In this document: piece by piece, positions 20,677 to 32,328 of the stretch
Layout of the letters: each line of letters opens with the position of its first letter
Position numbering within the stretch: position 1 is the first letter of the stretch
Source of the DNA: Liquidambar formosana
Taxonomy: Eukaryota; Streptophyta; Magnoliopsida; Saxifragales; Altingiaceae
Assembly (NCBI GenBank): GCA_039720395.1
Contig: CM077826.1
Span: 14,251,462-14,315,461 of the forward strand
Reading direction: 5' to 3'
DNA length: 64,000 bases
Notes under the pieces: generated by a model
Told to the model about the DNA's origin: nothing
The model's input: the letters and a program-made list of their open reading frames with translations, nothing else
Databases searched by the model: none
Translations under genes and position numbers: made by a program

Positions 20677-23497
20677 TGTGAACCCCGGAAATTAGGCCCA
20701 CAAGGGATTGAAAGAAAATGGGTTTGAAAAAGAAAAAGGAAAGGAGTCGCCACCTTATTTTTTAAAGGAAACAAGGAAAACCCTAAAAACCAATTTTGTT
20801 TTAAGAAAACAAAAGAATGACTCCATGTTTAAAAAGGAAAGGCAAAAATAGTCTTTTGGAAACCAAAGAAATCGGGGATTCGGAGGCTAAGTTATGACAT
20901 GGGAAGGTTCTAGGCAAAGCCTATAGGCACCCATGTCACCCTTTCGGTCTCTCAGTTCATTTGGGCTAAATTAAGATCTTTCCCATACAAAAATCAGTAA
21001 GTATATCATCACAAGAATTGCATGCATATCATATATTTCATTCATCCATCCATGCATAATAAGCAAAAAAAAAAAACAGAAAATAAAGAAAAAGAAAACA
21101 AAACAAAAATAAACCTAGGATGCTTGGATCCTAGAACGGACTTGAGCCTCACGAAGAGCGCCTACGTACCATGCAACGAAATACATGGATCAAAGTCCAC
21201 GTAGTTCGATTAGAATTAGGGTTAAGACCTAATATAAACCTATGGTTAAAACCCTAGGTTTCCTTATTTGATCAAGAGAGTTAAATTTGATAGAAAGTTT
21301 GATTTTAGGAAAGAAATCCACAAAATGGAAACTTTAATAAAAACCAGAATTTTGTTGGTTAAGGAAACCTCTAATTAAACCATAGGATCATATTAAAAAT
21401 TAACCCTAAATAGGGAGAAGAGAAGGGATAAGGAAGAAAGGTGAATTGGGGCACCTTCACACCGACTTACCTGAGCGCAATTACTCCAAACATTAGCTAT
21501 TTCAGACATAAGCAGCCCTATTTGCCATAGGACAAATACCACACCTATTTGCACCCTTACAAGTGCTCAAAACCATGCAAAAACACTAACATGCAAATCT
21601 GGACAGAATAGTATTATGGCCTAAAATCATCCACTAAGCATGCCAATAGCAAAAACAGCGAACAATAATAAGTCCTAACATATTCCTAGAACCATATCAT
21701 GCATAAAAACCCTAAAACATACTAACATGCATGCAAAACTATCATGTTTACTCCATATGAAAAACATATACAGCAAACACGAAGAAAAACCAATAAAAAA
21801 GTCTACTTTATCATGCTATATGAAAACAAACACGAAACAATGACTCTAAAACCCTAAACTCACAAATATGCTTAAAAACATACAAAACATACTTTAATCA
21901 TGCTAAAACCAAACTAAACAGAAATTATATCATGCATATTAACTAACTAAAGCAATATAACATGATGAAAATCCTAACTCTAACATGCAATGACACTAAT
22001 CCTAGCACAAGGACAAACAGGAGCACAAGAATCATAACTATGCATTAAAAACCTAAAGGACAGCCCTAAAGCATGCTAAACAGTAGATAAAAAAATAGAT
22101 ATTCCATGTATATTAACTAGCTAGAGTGTTAATACATGATAAAAAAGTTACCTTTAACATGCAATAGGCCTATCCTATATGAAAACCTAGTTTAAGCTTG
22201 AATAGAGAAGGAGAATACCTTATTCTCTCTCAAACACTCAAGTATTAATGCATAAAGTGGCCCCCCTTGTGTTTGTAATTATTCGTGGCTCCTCAGGTCT
22301 TTAGAGTGAATCAAACCAACACGAATCCTCCTCTTTGTCAAAGTGGTATCACAGCAAAGAGATCAGAACTCACTCAACTTTGAAAAGAAATAGAAAACAA
22401 AAAGAGAACAAGAGAAAAGAAAAGTGATTTTCGTCACTTTGCAGCAGCAGCAACTTCAATCGCGTTTTTGGGTATGAAAACGTTGGATTTGGACAAAACT
22501 TGTGAAATACAAAGTTGTAGAGAATTGAATTATCTTTCTAACAAGACCATTTCATCAAAGTCTGACTTCGGATGAAAAAGTTATGATTAAAATACGACTG
22601 CTGGTTTTCAGAAAATCTGCTGCTGAATTATGACGAATTTCACTCCCTCCAAACCCTCTTCTCCTCTCCCTTGTTTAAAGACATTAAGAGAGTATTTATA
22701 GCTGAAATCTGGAGTTTCCCTTTCCTTCCTGGACTAGGTTTTCTTGGAGAATAATCAAAAGGTATTTTATAATGATAAAAGACTTCTAATCTGAATAGGA
22801 AAAGGAAATTGTCTTTTATAAAAATTGGGAGACTGACCGCTAACACGCATGCACATGTATCGTATGTGCGTACACACACTCATCACATACGTACACGTGT
22901 TAGTGTCATGATAAAAATGGCTAATTTAATAAAATAATTTTCTTTTCATTTTAACCAAAAATCTCATGCTGTGATTCGTACTAATTCTTCAAGGATAATC
23001 CGTAAATAACCACACTAAACTCATCATCAGGGCCACGGGACTTAAGATGAACTTCATGAAACACTTTTGAGGGTAAAATGATGACTAATGAAAGTCAATT
23101 TGAAAAGATTTGGTTGGTAATTGTGAGTCAATTAGAGCTAACCCAAGGAAGGGTTAATTAACCAACTTGAACTACATCGAGCCATTTTAATCCCGAGCCA
23201 TTGACTTACCAAATTGAACCTAGAAATACCTCTTATGCATCCATATGAACTCCAATTGACAATTTGGAGATCATTCCAAGGTCAAATGAAAAGTTTGGGA
23301 CTTAAAAGACGATTATGCCCCTCAAGTCACAAAAGCTCTTATTATCCCTCAAGATCAACTCCAATTTGAACCAAAATTCATATCCATTGTCCTTGTGACT
23401 CTAGAAAACTAATGCAAGTGACTAGACTCAAAAACAAAACAAAAACATGCATGAAATGATGAGCCCTAGTAAGGTGGTGCAAAAATGGGGTGTGACA
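20677..23497 (-). mobile_element. Solo long LTR inside the Helitron
   Basis: This 2,821-bp LTR is in minus orientation, bounded TGTCACACC...GGTTCACA on its own strand, and flanked by the perfect 5-bp duplication CAGGA. No internal retroelement sequence is present, so it arose by recombination between two LTRs. It is the reverse-oriented paralogue of 207-2,647 plus 12,322-12,666, with scattered substitutions only. A 79-codon open frame at 22,640-22,879 also exists in the other copy, but it spans the TATA region and is probably chance. Confidence 0.92.
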
Positions 23498-23502
23498 CAG
23501 GA
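23498..23502. repeat. Solo LTR target-site duplication, right
   Basis: CAGGA matches 20,672-20,676. Confidence 0.9.
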
Positions 23503-23636
23503 CATACAGTATCATTTTGAAAGGTATTTGGTCAATGTACTCACATTGAACAATTGACCTTTGTAGAAGCAATAACATAGGATTGCATTCTGTATTCAGA
23601 GTGATTTGATAAAATGAAGAAGTATAAAGAACAAAC

Positions 23637-23676
23637 CTCCAGAGCGAGTATATTTTCGCTGTATGTTTTCCTCCAT
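23637..23676 (-). pseudogene. Probable first coding exon of the Helitron gene
   Basis: ATG at 23,676 opens MEENIQRKYTRSG and runs to a GTTTGT donor at 23,636. It is placed just upstream of the LTR insertion on the helicase strand. It is short, so the call rests on splice context and position. Confidence 0.45.
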
Positions 23677-25665
23677 TAATGCGAACCTGCTACTAAATAA
23701 GACTCAAAATCAATTACGATCATTTGAAAGTTTTAAGGACTCTATCTTCTTTGATGAAAATTTGTTTGAGTTACATACATATATGTATTTCAATTAATTA
23801 TGGTAAATAAAAAACGGAAAACTAATCTTTTGTATCTTTTCTATGTGTTATCTCTCTCTTTTTTATTTATTTTTTCTTTTTCCCTCCAATTAAATTATAT
23901 ATTATAAATATGTCTATATGTAAATATAAATGTCGTATGTGTCAAAATCAGATAGACATCAAAAATGTCCCTCAACAAAGTTTAATTAAAGTGCAAGTGT
24001 GGGAGGGAGGAGTTCCTCGTCCTTTGTCCCTCTTTGCCCCGACTCCTCAAATTGTTTTTTTATTTTTTTTATTTCTGCCTTAAAAAAAATAATTTACATC
24101 CTTAGTGTTTTCTTTCATTCTTAAAGATGTTTTTTGCCTATTTGTTATTAACCCAGTTTATCTTTCTCACATGCTTATCCACATAGTTTTTTTCCCCTGC
24201 TTGTATTTTTTTCTTTGTTCTTCCTAAATTTAAATATATTAAACATAATAGCCATAAAAATATATCATGCAAAGTAAAAATAAAAATAAAGGAATAAAAA
24301 TAAAAATGAACAAATTTTGATGAATACTAACATTAGGCTTATTTGATATATTATTGAATTGAATTCAATTAGTGTAATTTGTTTTATGTGGCCCCCTTCC
24401 CCAAGTATTATCTTTGACATAATCTATTGTTAGCTTATCTTATGTTGTTCAGCACATGTACCAGAAGAAAACCGATTAAACTATTTATAATCCACACATA
24501 TGCCATTAATCATTCAACAAAGTAAATCTAAGGTACAAATGTTCATAAGTATAGAATATAAGATTGTTTATGTGGAATTGGCAAGGCTTACCACCCTATG
24601 AATAGTATGAGAAATAAAAACATGTAATTATTGCATAAATATAGCAATATGAAATGACCAAAAGGGGATAATATCATTAACCAATTGACTAAAAGGACAT
24701 AATATAATGTCGCACCCAAACCTTTTTTGCCCCCCCTCTATTTTGCACCCTTTTTTATCATGTAGAAGAAACTTCCCATAATTGATCAACAAACGGTTTT
24801 AAGATCATTCCCATGATTTCAAATGTCAATGAAACATGTGACATCAGCAAAGAACATGCTAAAAAATAACCAAGCTAAGAAAAACATAGAGAAAACGAAT
24901 GAGAAAATAGCATACCCTGTGCAAGTAAGCAAAATATGAGTTCAAAATAGCTTACCTAGGAAGAAGAAATATAAGCTTTTTATGCATAAGATAGATGAGC
25001 AGATCTCAAAAGGTGCTTACAAAATCAAGCGGATACGAACCGAACAATTTGACGAACGGCAGTCAAAAGAGTAATGAAACGTTATAAGCAAAAGAATAAA
25101 CAAATCTAAGTAAGACGATAATATTGCAGCAATCATTAAAAATACGAACATCAAATACTAAGAAATAAAGTTAGCACGGATAATACAGAACGTAATACCA
25201 ATTAATGTAAAACCACAAGGCGATACAAAATAAGACAATTAATAAAAAAATTTAAAAAAATAATTTAAAAAAAAAAACTCCATGAAATAGCACCCTCAAG
25301 GAACAACACTAAGGAGCACAAAAAGCATATACAATACTATGACATTTAAATGGTCACTAAATAAGAAAAGATATCATTTAAGAAAATATCATTGATAAGA
25401 TCATACTACATTAAGTAATTAATTAAAAAAAACACTTTCGAACGATACACATACAGTACAAAAGAAGAAAATCTTATGTAAAAGAGAACATAAATTTATT
25501 AAATCTTTGTGAAGAACAACAAAACAAAGGCTCAGGTTGTTTGGGATTTTACTGAAATAGTTCAACCAACAATATATGCGCCAATAGTTCCCTCTTTTTT
25601 GTTTTTCCTTTCAAAATAAATTTTTCTAATTTTTTTTTCCCCCTGTTTTTATAAAATAAAAAAAA

Positions 25666-25701
<36 letters not shown>

Positions 25702-26019
25702 CAGGGAAAACACTGTAAAGTACAATAGAAAGTCTGCTGCTAAAATAGGGCATCAAAATTAGCACACAATGAGTTAGCTAAAACCAACATGACATTATTC
25801 TGAATTCCCAAACATCATCATAGCCATAAAAAAAACTCACAATTGAATGGCAATCTTTATAGTTGCAAATTCTGTTGCATGTACAATAGCTAAGCAAAAC
25901 ATAGAAATAGCAAAGCTTCTTATACAAGCCATCAGAATTGCCATACTATATAAGAAACTGGCCAATCAATTTACTCTGTAGATCCATTAGGTAGTTCACG
26001 ATTACACTTCCTGAACGAA
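23677..26019. other. Helitron 5' flank, no gene
   Basis: AT-rich sequence with poly-A (25,665-25,699) and poly-T tracts. I see no conserved coding region. It lies between the first helicase exon and the promoter-like block ending at 26,620, so it is probably 5' sequence of the Helitron. Confidence 0.5.
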
Positions 26020-26620
26020 TTGCAAGTGCATAAACGACCTCATTCTAGGTCAAAAAGGGCACTGAAATCACAACAATTTGGGGCTCAAGCGGGACATCAA
26101 TCAACGGAGCACATGGCATGTGTACAGGTTGTGTCTAATGCAAAAATATCCCACCACACAAATCGATCACATAGGTGTTATACAGATACTCCACAAAACA
26201 ACGGTGCTTCACTCACCAGATACCACCCCACCGCATCAGCAAATGCGTCACAAACAAAATCAACCCAAAACTACAACGTTTCCACACCAGTATACCTTTA
26301 TACGAAGCCCTTTTGGCAGGCCACTGTTTTTTGGAATACAAGCACAAGGTCATTTTGTTCAAAACAAAACCACGTTCTGATTTAGCGCTGATCAAAATGA
26401 ACCAAAGGGTGAACTGTGTGGAGGGAGCATTTTGCCTTTTACAAGGAGTCTATCATTTTGACAACCTAGCGTGTTTGCAAGACAAGCCCAGTGCCATTTT
26501 TTTTTTCTTTTCCTTTTTGAAAAGAAAACCTTGTTTTGATTTATAATGCTAAAAATAAACCGAAGGGTAAACAGTCCTGAAAGGGCATTTTGCCTTTTAG
26601 AAGGAGTCTATACATATAGA
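26020..26620 (-). promoter_or_regulatory. Helitron 5'-end-like block A
   Basis: This block is homologous to 29,080-29,515. Read on the minus strand, both end in AGACNCCTTCTAAAAGGCAAAA-like sequence followed by a GTTCACCYTTTGGTT-like word. Within block A, the terminal ~90 bp is itself duplicated (26,365-26,455 and 26,530-26,620). Plant Helitron 5' ends commonly begin TC with a nearby TAAAAGG-type word, so this may be the 5' terminus of the Rep-helicase element. The exact boundary (TCTATATG at 26,620 is a candidate) is not proven. Confidence 0.4.
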
Positions 26621-28705
26621 TAGTCCTATCAAGCAAATAACAACATAAGCCTCCCTCCGCCAAAAAAATATATATATATATAAAACTAAAATAAAATAAA
26701 ATAATTGTGTATTACTTCCTTATGTTACTAACAATCAGGTTCCTTTTCCTCCTTTATTTTACCGTTTTCTCTTAAATAAACATCAATATGCAATATGCAA
26801 CGATCACATAATAATAACCCATGTTGGTTAAGTGTTTTTTTGTTTGTTTTTTTACAATTCATTATACATATTTATTTTATCTCATTTATACATTTATTAT
26901 TCCATTATCTCTTACAAATTTTTTTTTTATAATAATAACAAAAAAAAAAAAAACAGGGGTTTTTTTTATCCCCATTATAGCAAACTACATATAATAAATT
27001 TAAAAAGAAATAAAAACTTTAGAAATAGTAGAACAAACTTACAAGCATAAAAGTACATAAAACTAAGCCAAACTTACATGTATATATATTATCAAAATAC
27101 ATAATAAATCTAAAAGAAGCTAACATCTATTACGTAGTTGATAAACGATTAACCATTAAACCCTGAATAGGACAAACCCCACGACTCTAAGAAACATTTA
27201 AACGTCCACAATCATCAAGCTATAAAAGTACATAAATCTTACTCAACCTTATATGTATATATATATTATTAAAATGCATAAATCTAAATCAAGACTACAT
27301 ATATATTATTCCGAGTAAACTACCAACCATTAAATCCTAAAGAGCACAACTATTATTAGTAAATTATAACCAGTAAACTCTAAACAGATTGGGGAAAATC
27401 ATACTCGATTACCGAGGCAACAAATACAACAATTATCAAACCAAAAAAAAGCAAGTAACCAAATACAAAGAACAAAAGAAAACCTTAAAGAATAACAAAG
27501 GGAAAAAACAAACGTTTTTTCTTTCCCCTCCTTATACCATACAAAGAAAAAAAAAAAAAAAAAAAAGACAGCTCAGAAATATCCCCAATCCCCTTTCATA
27601 TTATAAAAGTATACAAATCAAAATCAAAATTACATATATACTTTATCAAAGTACATTGATCCAAAACAAGCCGATAAACATAAAAGTAAAACCATAAAAG
27701 TACAGAAATTTGAATCAAACCCATATGTATATAAACGTATATCAAGCTTACATTTGTACTACTCCGGTTAAAATATTAACCATTAAACCCTAAAAGTACC
27801 AAAGAATATTGGAATAAAGGTTTATCATGCTTTCAAACATTCACACTATTTTCATATTAATGGGCCTAAGACTAAGATATCTATAGCTTTGTATTGCCTA
27901 CAATGCAACAATTGGAGAATTAGACACAACAAAAATCCTAAGCCTTATAAAATATAATATATATTTATCTGCTTATATATAAAAGAATAGAAAACATATA
28001 GTAATAAAAAACATATAGTAAGATATCAATAACTAAAATTTTAGGAAAAAACACATATTTCTATCAAATAATTGGTTCTAAAAGTGTTCCTACATATGCT
28101 ATTATGCTAGTGATTACACAATTTACGTTACCCGTATTAAAGACTAATATAAAGACTAAATCTCATCCTTTCCTTCACTGTCTATCATCCCTCTAACAGC
28201 GTCAGATCTACTAACAAGTCCACAACTCTAAAACACATCGTAAACATAATCAGGGAAACACATAACAAAAGTGCGTCTATAAGGGGGGGGGAAAAAACAT
28301 TTAATCCAAAAAAAAAATCATCCTAAAACAACGACTTTCCCTTAACATTGTAAAGGAAAAGTATAAACTGCATCATTTCACAAAGGTTTTGCTAACACAT
28401 ATTGCCAATAAATAAATAAAAATTTGAGACAAATAAAATTCAGCAAAGGCTTATATACATAATCGCTTATCGAGGAACATTTGTCGATGTATAACTTGAA
28501 CATCCTTGTAGATCAAAAACCCTTAAAACAATGGAAAGATTTTGTCTGGTACTTAAATGCACATGCTTTATGTTACAAAATGAATGCCAATACATAGCAA
28601 GATGATAAAAAAATCAACCAAGCAAATAAATCAAACAAAAGAAATAAGGACTGCAGCATTTAAAAAGAGGCATATGAATCGGCAATAAATCACCAAAATC
28701 CTAAT
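26621..28705. other. AT-rich low-complexity stretch
   Basis: No gene. It is dominated by ACATATATGT/AAAGTACATA-type words, poly-A runs and 'accattaaaccctaaa' repeats. Frames such as 26,832-27,050 and 27,389-27,697 are Lys/Asn-rich artefacts. A block at 27,371-27,470 is repeated at 28,706-28,801. Confidence 0.6.
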
Positions 28706-28801
28706 CAGTAAACTCTAAATAGATGAGGGAAAATCATACCCGATCACCAAGCGAAGAAACGCAAATATTGTCAAACAAACAAAAGCAAATAACCAAATAC
28801 A
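28706..28801. repeat. Direct repeat of 27,371-27,470
   Basis: About 95 bp beginning CAGTAAACTCTAAA match 27,371-27,470 with roughly one mismatch in six. The pair lies 1.3 kb apart and suggests that the same Helitron 5' leader is present twice. Confidence 0.7.
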
Positions 28802-28849
28802 AACCCCCAGAGAAAACCCCAAATAACTTAGCTTCCGAATCACAGGATC

Positions 28850-29515
28850 TGGTACAACAGTGCAACAACAACTCCCATCACAGCCGTTCATGAACTTTGC
28901 CGGTACAAACATGGCAAGACCAGATCCAATCTCCGACTGCGAAGAACACACAGCAAAGGACAGATCAAATGGAGCAGGTAAGTCTCACAACCAAAAACCT
29001 TGCCGATTACGCTTCTCAAATCAAAAACGGCTTCTTGAAACGACACCACATTGATACCCAAAGGAACACAACAATCAATACAGCACATGTTCCTTGTACG
29101 GAACACATATAATCTAATATAAAGCCAATCAGCCAGTCCCGTTTAACTGATCAGATCAGACGGCACTCATCAACACAGCACATGCTTCGTGTACGGATTG
29201 CGTCTGATATAAAACCAATCAGGCAGTCAGTTCACGTGGGTTTTGTACCAATACTCCTCCAAACGGCCCCGTTTAATTGATCACACGGCACTCCAACCGA
29301 TGCACACATGGGGCACAAACAAAAACAGCATAAAACGACGCCGTTTCCAACACAGTTGCCTTTAAACGCCGTCGTTTTAGCAGCAAAGTGTATTTAGAAT
29401 AAAAACTTAACGCCGTTTTGTTCAAAGCAAAAATGCGTTTTGATTTTCACTGTTCAAATTGAACCAAAAGGTGAACAGTGCCGAGGGGATTTTGCCTTTT
29501 AGAAGGTGTCTGTAG
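28850..29515 (-). promoter_or_regulatory. Helitron 5'-end-like block C with tandem repeats
   Basis: This block is homologous to block A over its last 200 bp or more and ends at about 29,515 in the same orientation. Inside it, an ACAGCACATG...CCAATCAGSCAGTC unit occurs at about 29,078-29,140 and 29,176-29,238. It is more GC-rich than its neighbours. It is interpreted as the promoter end of a second, related Helitron copy; no coding region is attached to it here. Confidence 0.4.
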
Positions 29516-29604
29516 AAGTTACACATGATCACATCAGGACAGGATATTCATTCTAGGTCGTACATGTGGCAATTAGCAAGCATCGTGAGAATTTGGAGAT
29601 GACG

Positions 29605-30893
29605 ATGTCATGTGTGTGACGTGGACTCCACATATGCATGCATGACAAGTCACATGCATAATAAGCACCAATCAAAACATGACAGGCGGACCATAGAGTC
29701 TATGATTAGCCTCTCCTATCAACATTTGTACACATGCACTTGATAATGCCAATCACATTGTTCAATTTTTTTTTTTGCCTGGCCTATAAATAAATTTAAA
29801 AAAAAAAAAAAAAAACAGCGGTCAGAATTTTTTTCCCTGCATTTTTTTTATTTGGAAATTATATTAATTTTGCATCTTAAGGTGTACCTCGTAGTCCTCG
29901 TACCCGTAGTTCCCATTTTTCTTTTTTATCGGTCTCTCAACCATGGTTAGAGCTTGTCTAGTAGTTTCTACTATTTTGCCTATATTATTTTTATTTTAGC
30001 ATATGTTATAGTACCAATGTTATAATAGATTTTTATTTTTATTTTATTTTTATAACCATCTTTGTTCCATTTCCGTACAAGGGTAATTATACTACACCTT
30101 TTTAGCACAAGGATGTGCTATAGAATATCTCCAATGGTGTGTTAAAGAATGTGTTATTGTTATATTTTAGCAATAACATGTATTGTTGTTATTATTCCAG
30201 TAATGTGCTAAAAAAATAACAAAATATATTAAGTAGGTAGGATTAAGGTATTATTGAGTCGTCTTGAGTGAGAGATCATATGTGAACTGTGGTTGAAGAT
30301 CATATGTATTTAATGTCAATACATTAAATTTACATAAAGTTATTTGATTTTAATTTTAATTTGATTTGATTTGATTTTTTTTTTTTTGGGTATCTAAACC
30401 AACATGGATATCTAGACCTTGGCCTAACGAATCCTATGACATTAAATCCATCAAATTGAACTATTTTTTAATTTAACCTTCGATTACATTTAAGGTTCCT
30501 CTCTCTTTCTCAGTGCGTGTGAATCGGCTCCACCACTTGACACATTTCATTGATTCTGGTGCCTCGTTATTCAAGTATACTTTCAGTCTTTCACATAACA
30601 GCAAACTAAAAATAAAAATGTAGGTAAGCAATGAAAGTAGATGATGGCCTGGTCTGGCCCCATAAAAAAGGAGTGTGAAAATGTGAAACTGGAGGGAGAA
30701 ATTCATCAAAAAGAAGTGAGAAAATGTGAAATTGGATGGCTGAAATTCTTCCTTTTCTTGTTTTTAATGGGAGTATGAAGCAGCATAACAGGAAGGTAAT
30801 TAGATTTGTTGTTTGATTAGCCACATTGACTTTAACTATTGATAACTTTATAGACCATTAGACCTCAAGACTGTGTGCGTAGTGCTCTAAAAC

Positions 30894-30932
<39 letters not shown>

Positions 30933-31850
30933 TTATTAATGATATTCAATATTAGTCCATAAAGACTAGGAGTATTGGATGCTCATTTAATCATACCATT
31001 CACTCTTTCCTTCAACTAATATTCTCAGAAATTTTCCCACTGTTCAAAGAATTTGAATCACATCAAATAATCAAAATTAATTACACAATTAAAACTGATT
31101 TTATACACATGGTATACTTGGTGGGATCAATCAGAGAGTGCGTTCCAGATCATTTTTCATGCTGATGCGCGGTCCTCACATAATGAGATTTGACTAATTA
31201 CTTTATATGGAAAAGCTAAAAAGTGAAGCTTGCATAATAGAGTGACTTGGTGAAAGACCAGACGCTGACGACTTGACTTGGAAAGTTTTTCCTTTGTCCT
31301 TTTACTTTTTACATTTTTTTTTTTTTTTTTTTTTTTTGGGTGGAAGACTTGGAAAGTTGATATGAATTGATCGATTTGAACTTTCCAGTAATATGACAAC
31401 GTACTAAAGACTTGTAATTAGATGACTTGATTTGAAAAGTTGACAGTGTTCACCAATGAATCCAAAAACTTTAGTGATGGCTTTATGATCGACCTCTAAT
31501 AGCATTTTTTTTCCCGGTTTATTAGATAGAAATGAATTCACATTGCATACCTGTTCCATAATTACCACAAATTACCACTTGGTAAAACTGACTGAGAAGA
31601 TAGAAAAATTACTTCAAGCAAGCATATATATATATGACAAGTTGTCAACAATACTTCCTCTCATATGTAAGGGTTTTACTTGGGTGTTGCAACATTATAT
31701 ATATTCTCTTGAATTGTGGTCGCACATAATATAAAATATATGTACCATGTAGTACAATTTATTTTCATTCATTTTGAATCATGTTGGGTTTTGTAACTTT
31801 TATTATTATTTTATATATTTAATTACATACACATTCTTACATACACATTC
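29605..31850 (+). repeat. Segmental duplication, copy I
   Basis: About 2.25 kb matching 35,492-38,430 in direct orientation with modest divergence. No coding region is convincing; the small paired frame at 30,606-30,824 (also at 37,045-37,251) is not conserved in a coding manner. It keeps the uninterrupted forms of two sites that carry insertions in copy II (29,619-29,626 and 29,711-29,718). It includes a TTA microsatellite. Confidence 0.85.
30895..30933. repeat. (TTA)n microsatellite
   Basis: About twelve TTA units. The corresponding place in copy II (37,320-37,345) has only a few units followed by poly-T. Confidence 0.9.
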
Positions 31851-32127
31851 ATTTAGTGATCGGTCACTGAAGAAGAATAAGAAGTCTGAACTCTTGACTT
31901 TCTACTTCTTGCAAAGCAAATCTTGAAAATCAGCATAAAATGAATACCTTTATCATTACAATTGCTAATAAATCAAGTGCTTTCTTAACATGTGCCAAAA
32001 GGTATATATTAAATTGTAAATAATGAAGTTATCATTATATGAAAATTAGTGAAAATGCATAAAGAATGATACAAATTGTTAGGAAAAATTAACACATAAA
32101 AAAATTATGCAAATACATGTTCTATTG

Positions 32128-32328
32128 CTGGTTGATAGGAGGAGAGTTCCTCTATTCTATCAACCTGGGTTCAATTTCTCTATAAAGCACTCTCTAGGAA
32201 TTAATTTCTAAATGCACTAGGCTGATGTGAGAGAGTGCGTCTTTAAGATCGCCTAGGGAGAGATTTACTCGAGGTGTGCACAAGTTAATCCGAACACCCT
32301 AACCATCAAATAAATAAATAAATTAAAT
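32128..32328 (+). mobile_element. SINE-like retroposon
   Basis: This piece of about 200 bp has a box A-like GGTTGATAGGAGGAG at its start, a box B-like GGTTCAATTTC near 32,170, a 3' part reading CGAGGTGTGCACAAG...CCGAACACCCTAACCATC, and an A-rich (AAAT)n tail. This arrangement is that of tRNA-derived plant SINEs of the Au type, as I recall them. Flanking duplications are not clear. Confidence 0.5.

Larger units (their letters stand above)
15348..23676 (-). pseudogene. Helitron Rep-helicase gene, interrupted
   Basis: This is the main transposase gene of a plant Helitron: a HUH-type Rep nuclease fused to a Pif1-like helicase, which nicks DNA and drives rolling-circle transposition. Exons run from about 23,676 (MEENIQRKYTRSG) through 20,478-20,262, 19,958-19,885, 19,807-18,788 and 18,669-15,348, with matching splice phases where checked. 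A solo LTR (20,677-23,497) interrupts the 5' part. Further damage: one missing base near 17,563-17,565 shifts the frame between Rep and helicase, and TAG at 17,057-17,055 stops the helicase. All catalytic motifs I looked for survive, so inactivation looks recent in evolutionary terms. The exons between 23,637 and 20,478 are uncertain. Confidence 0.88.

Noticed and set aside
207..23497. The inverted long repeats as terminal repeats of one giant DNA transposon
   Set aside because: The right copy has its own perfect 5-bp duplication as a solo LTR, both have TG...CA-type LTR ends, and they sit at different points within the Helitron gene set.
27389..27697. Lys/Asn-rich 102-codon frame
   Set aside because: Low-complexity A-rich sequence; no domain and no supporting context.
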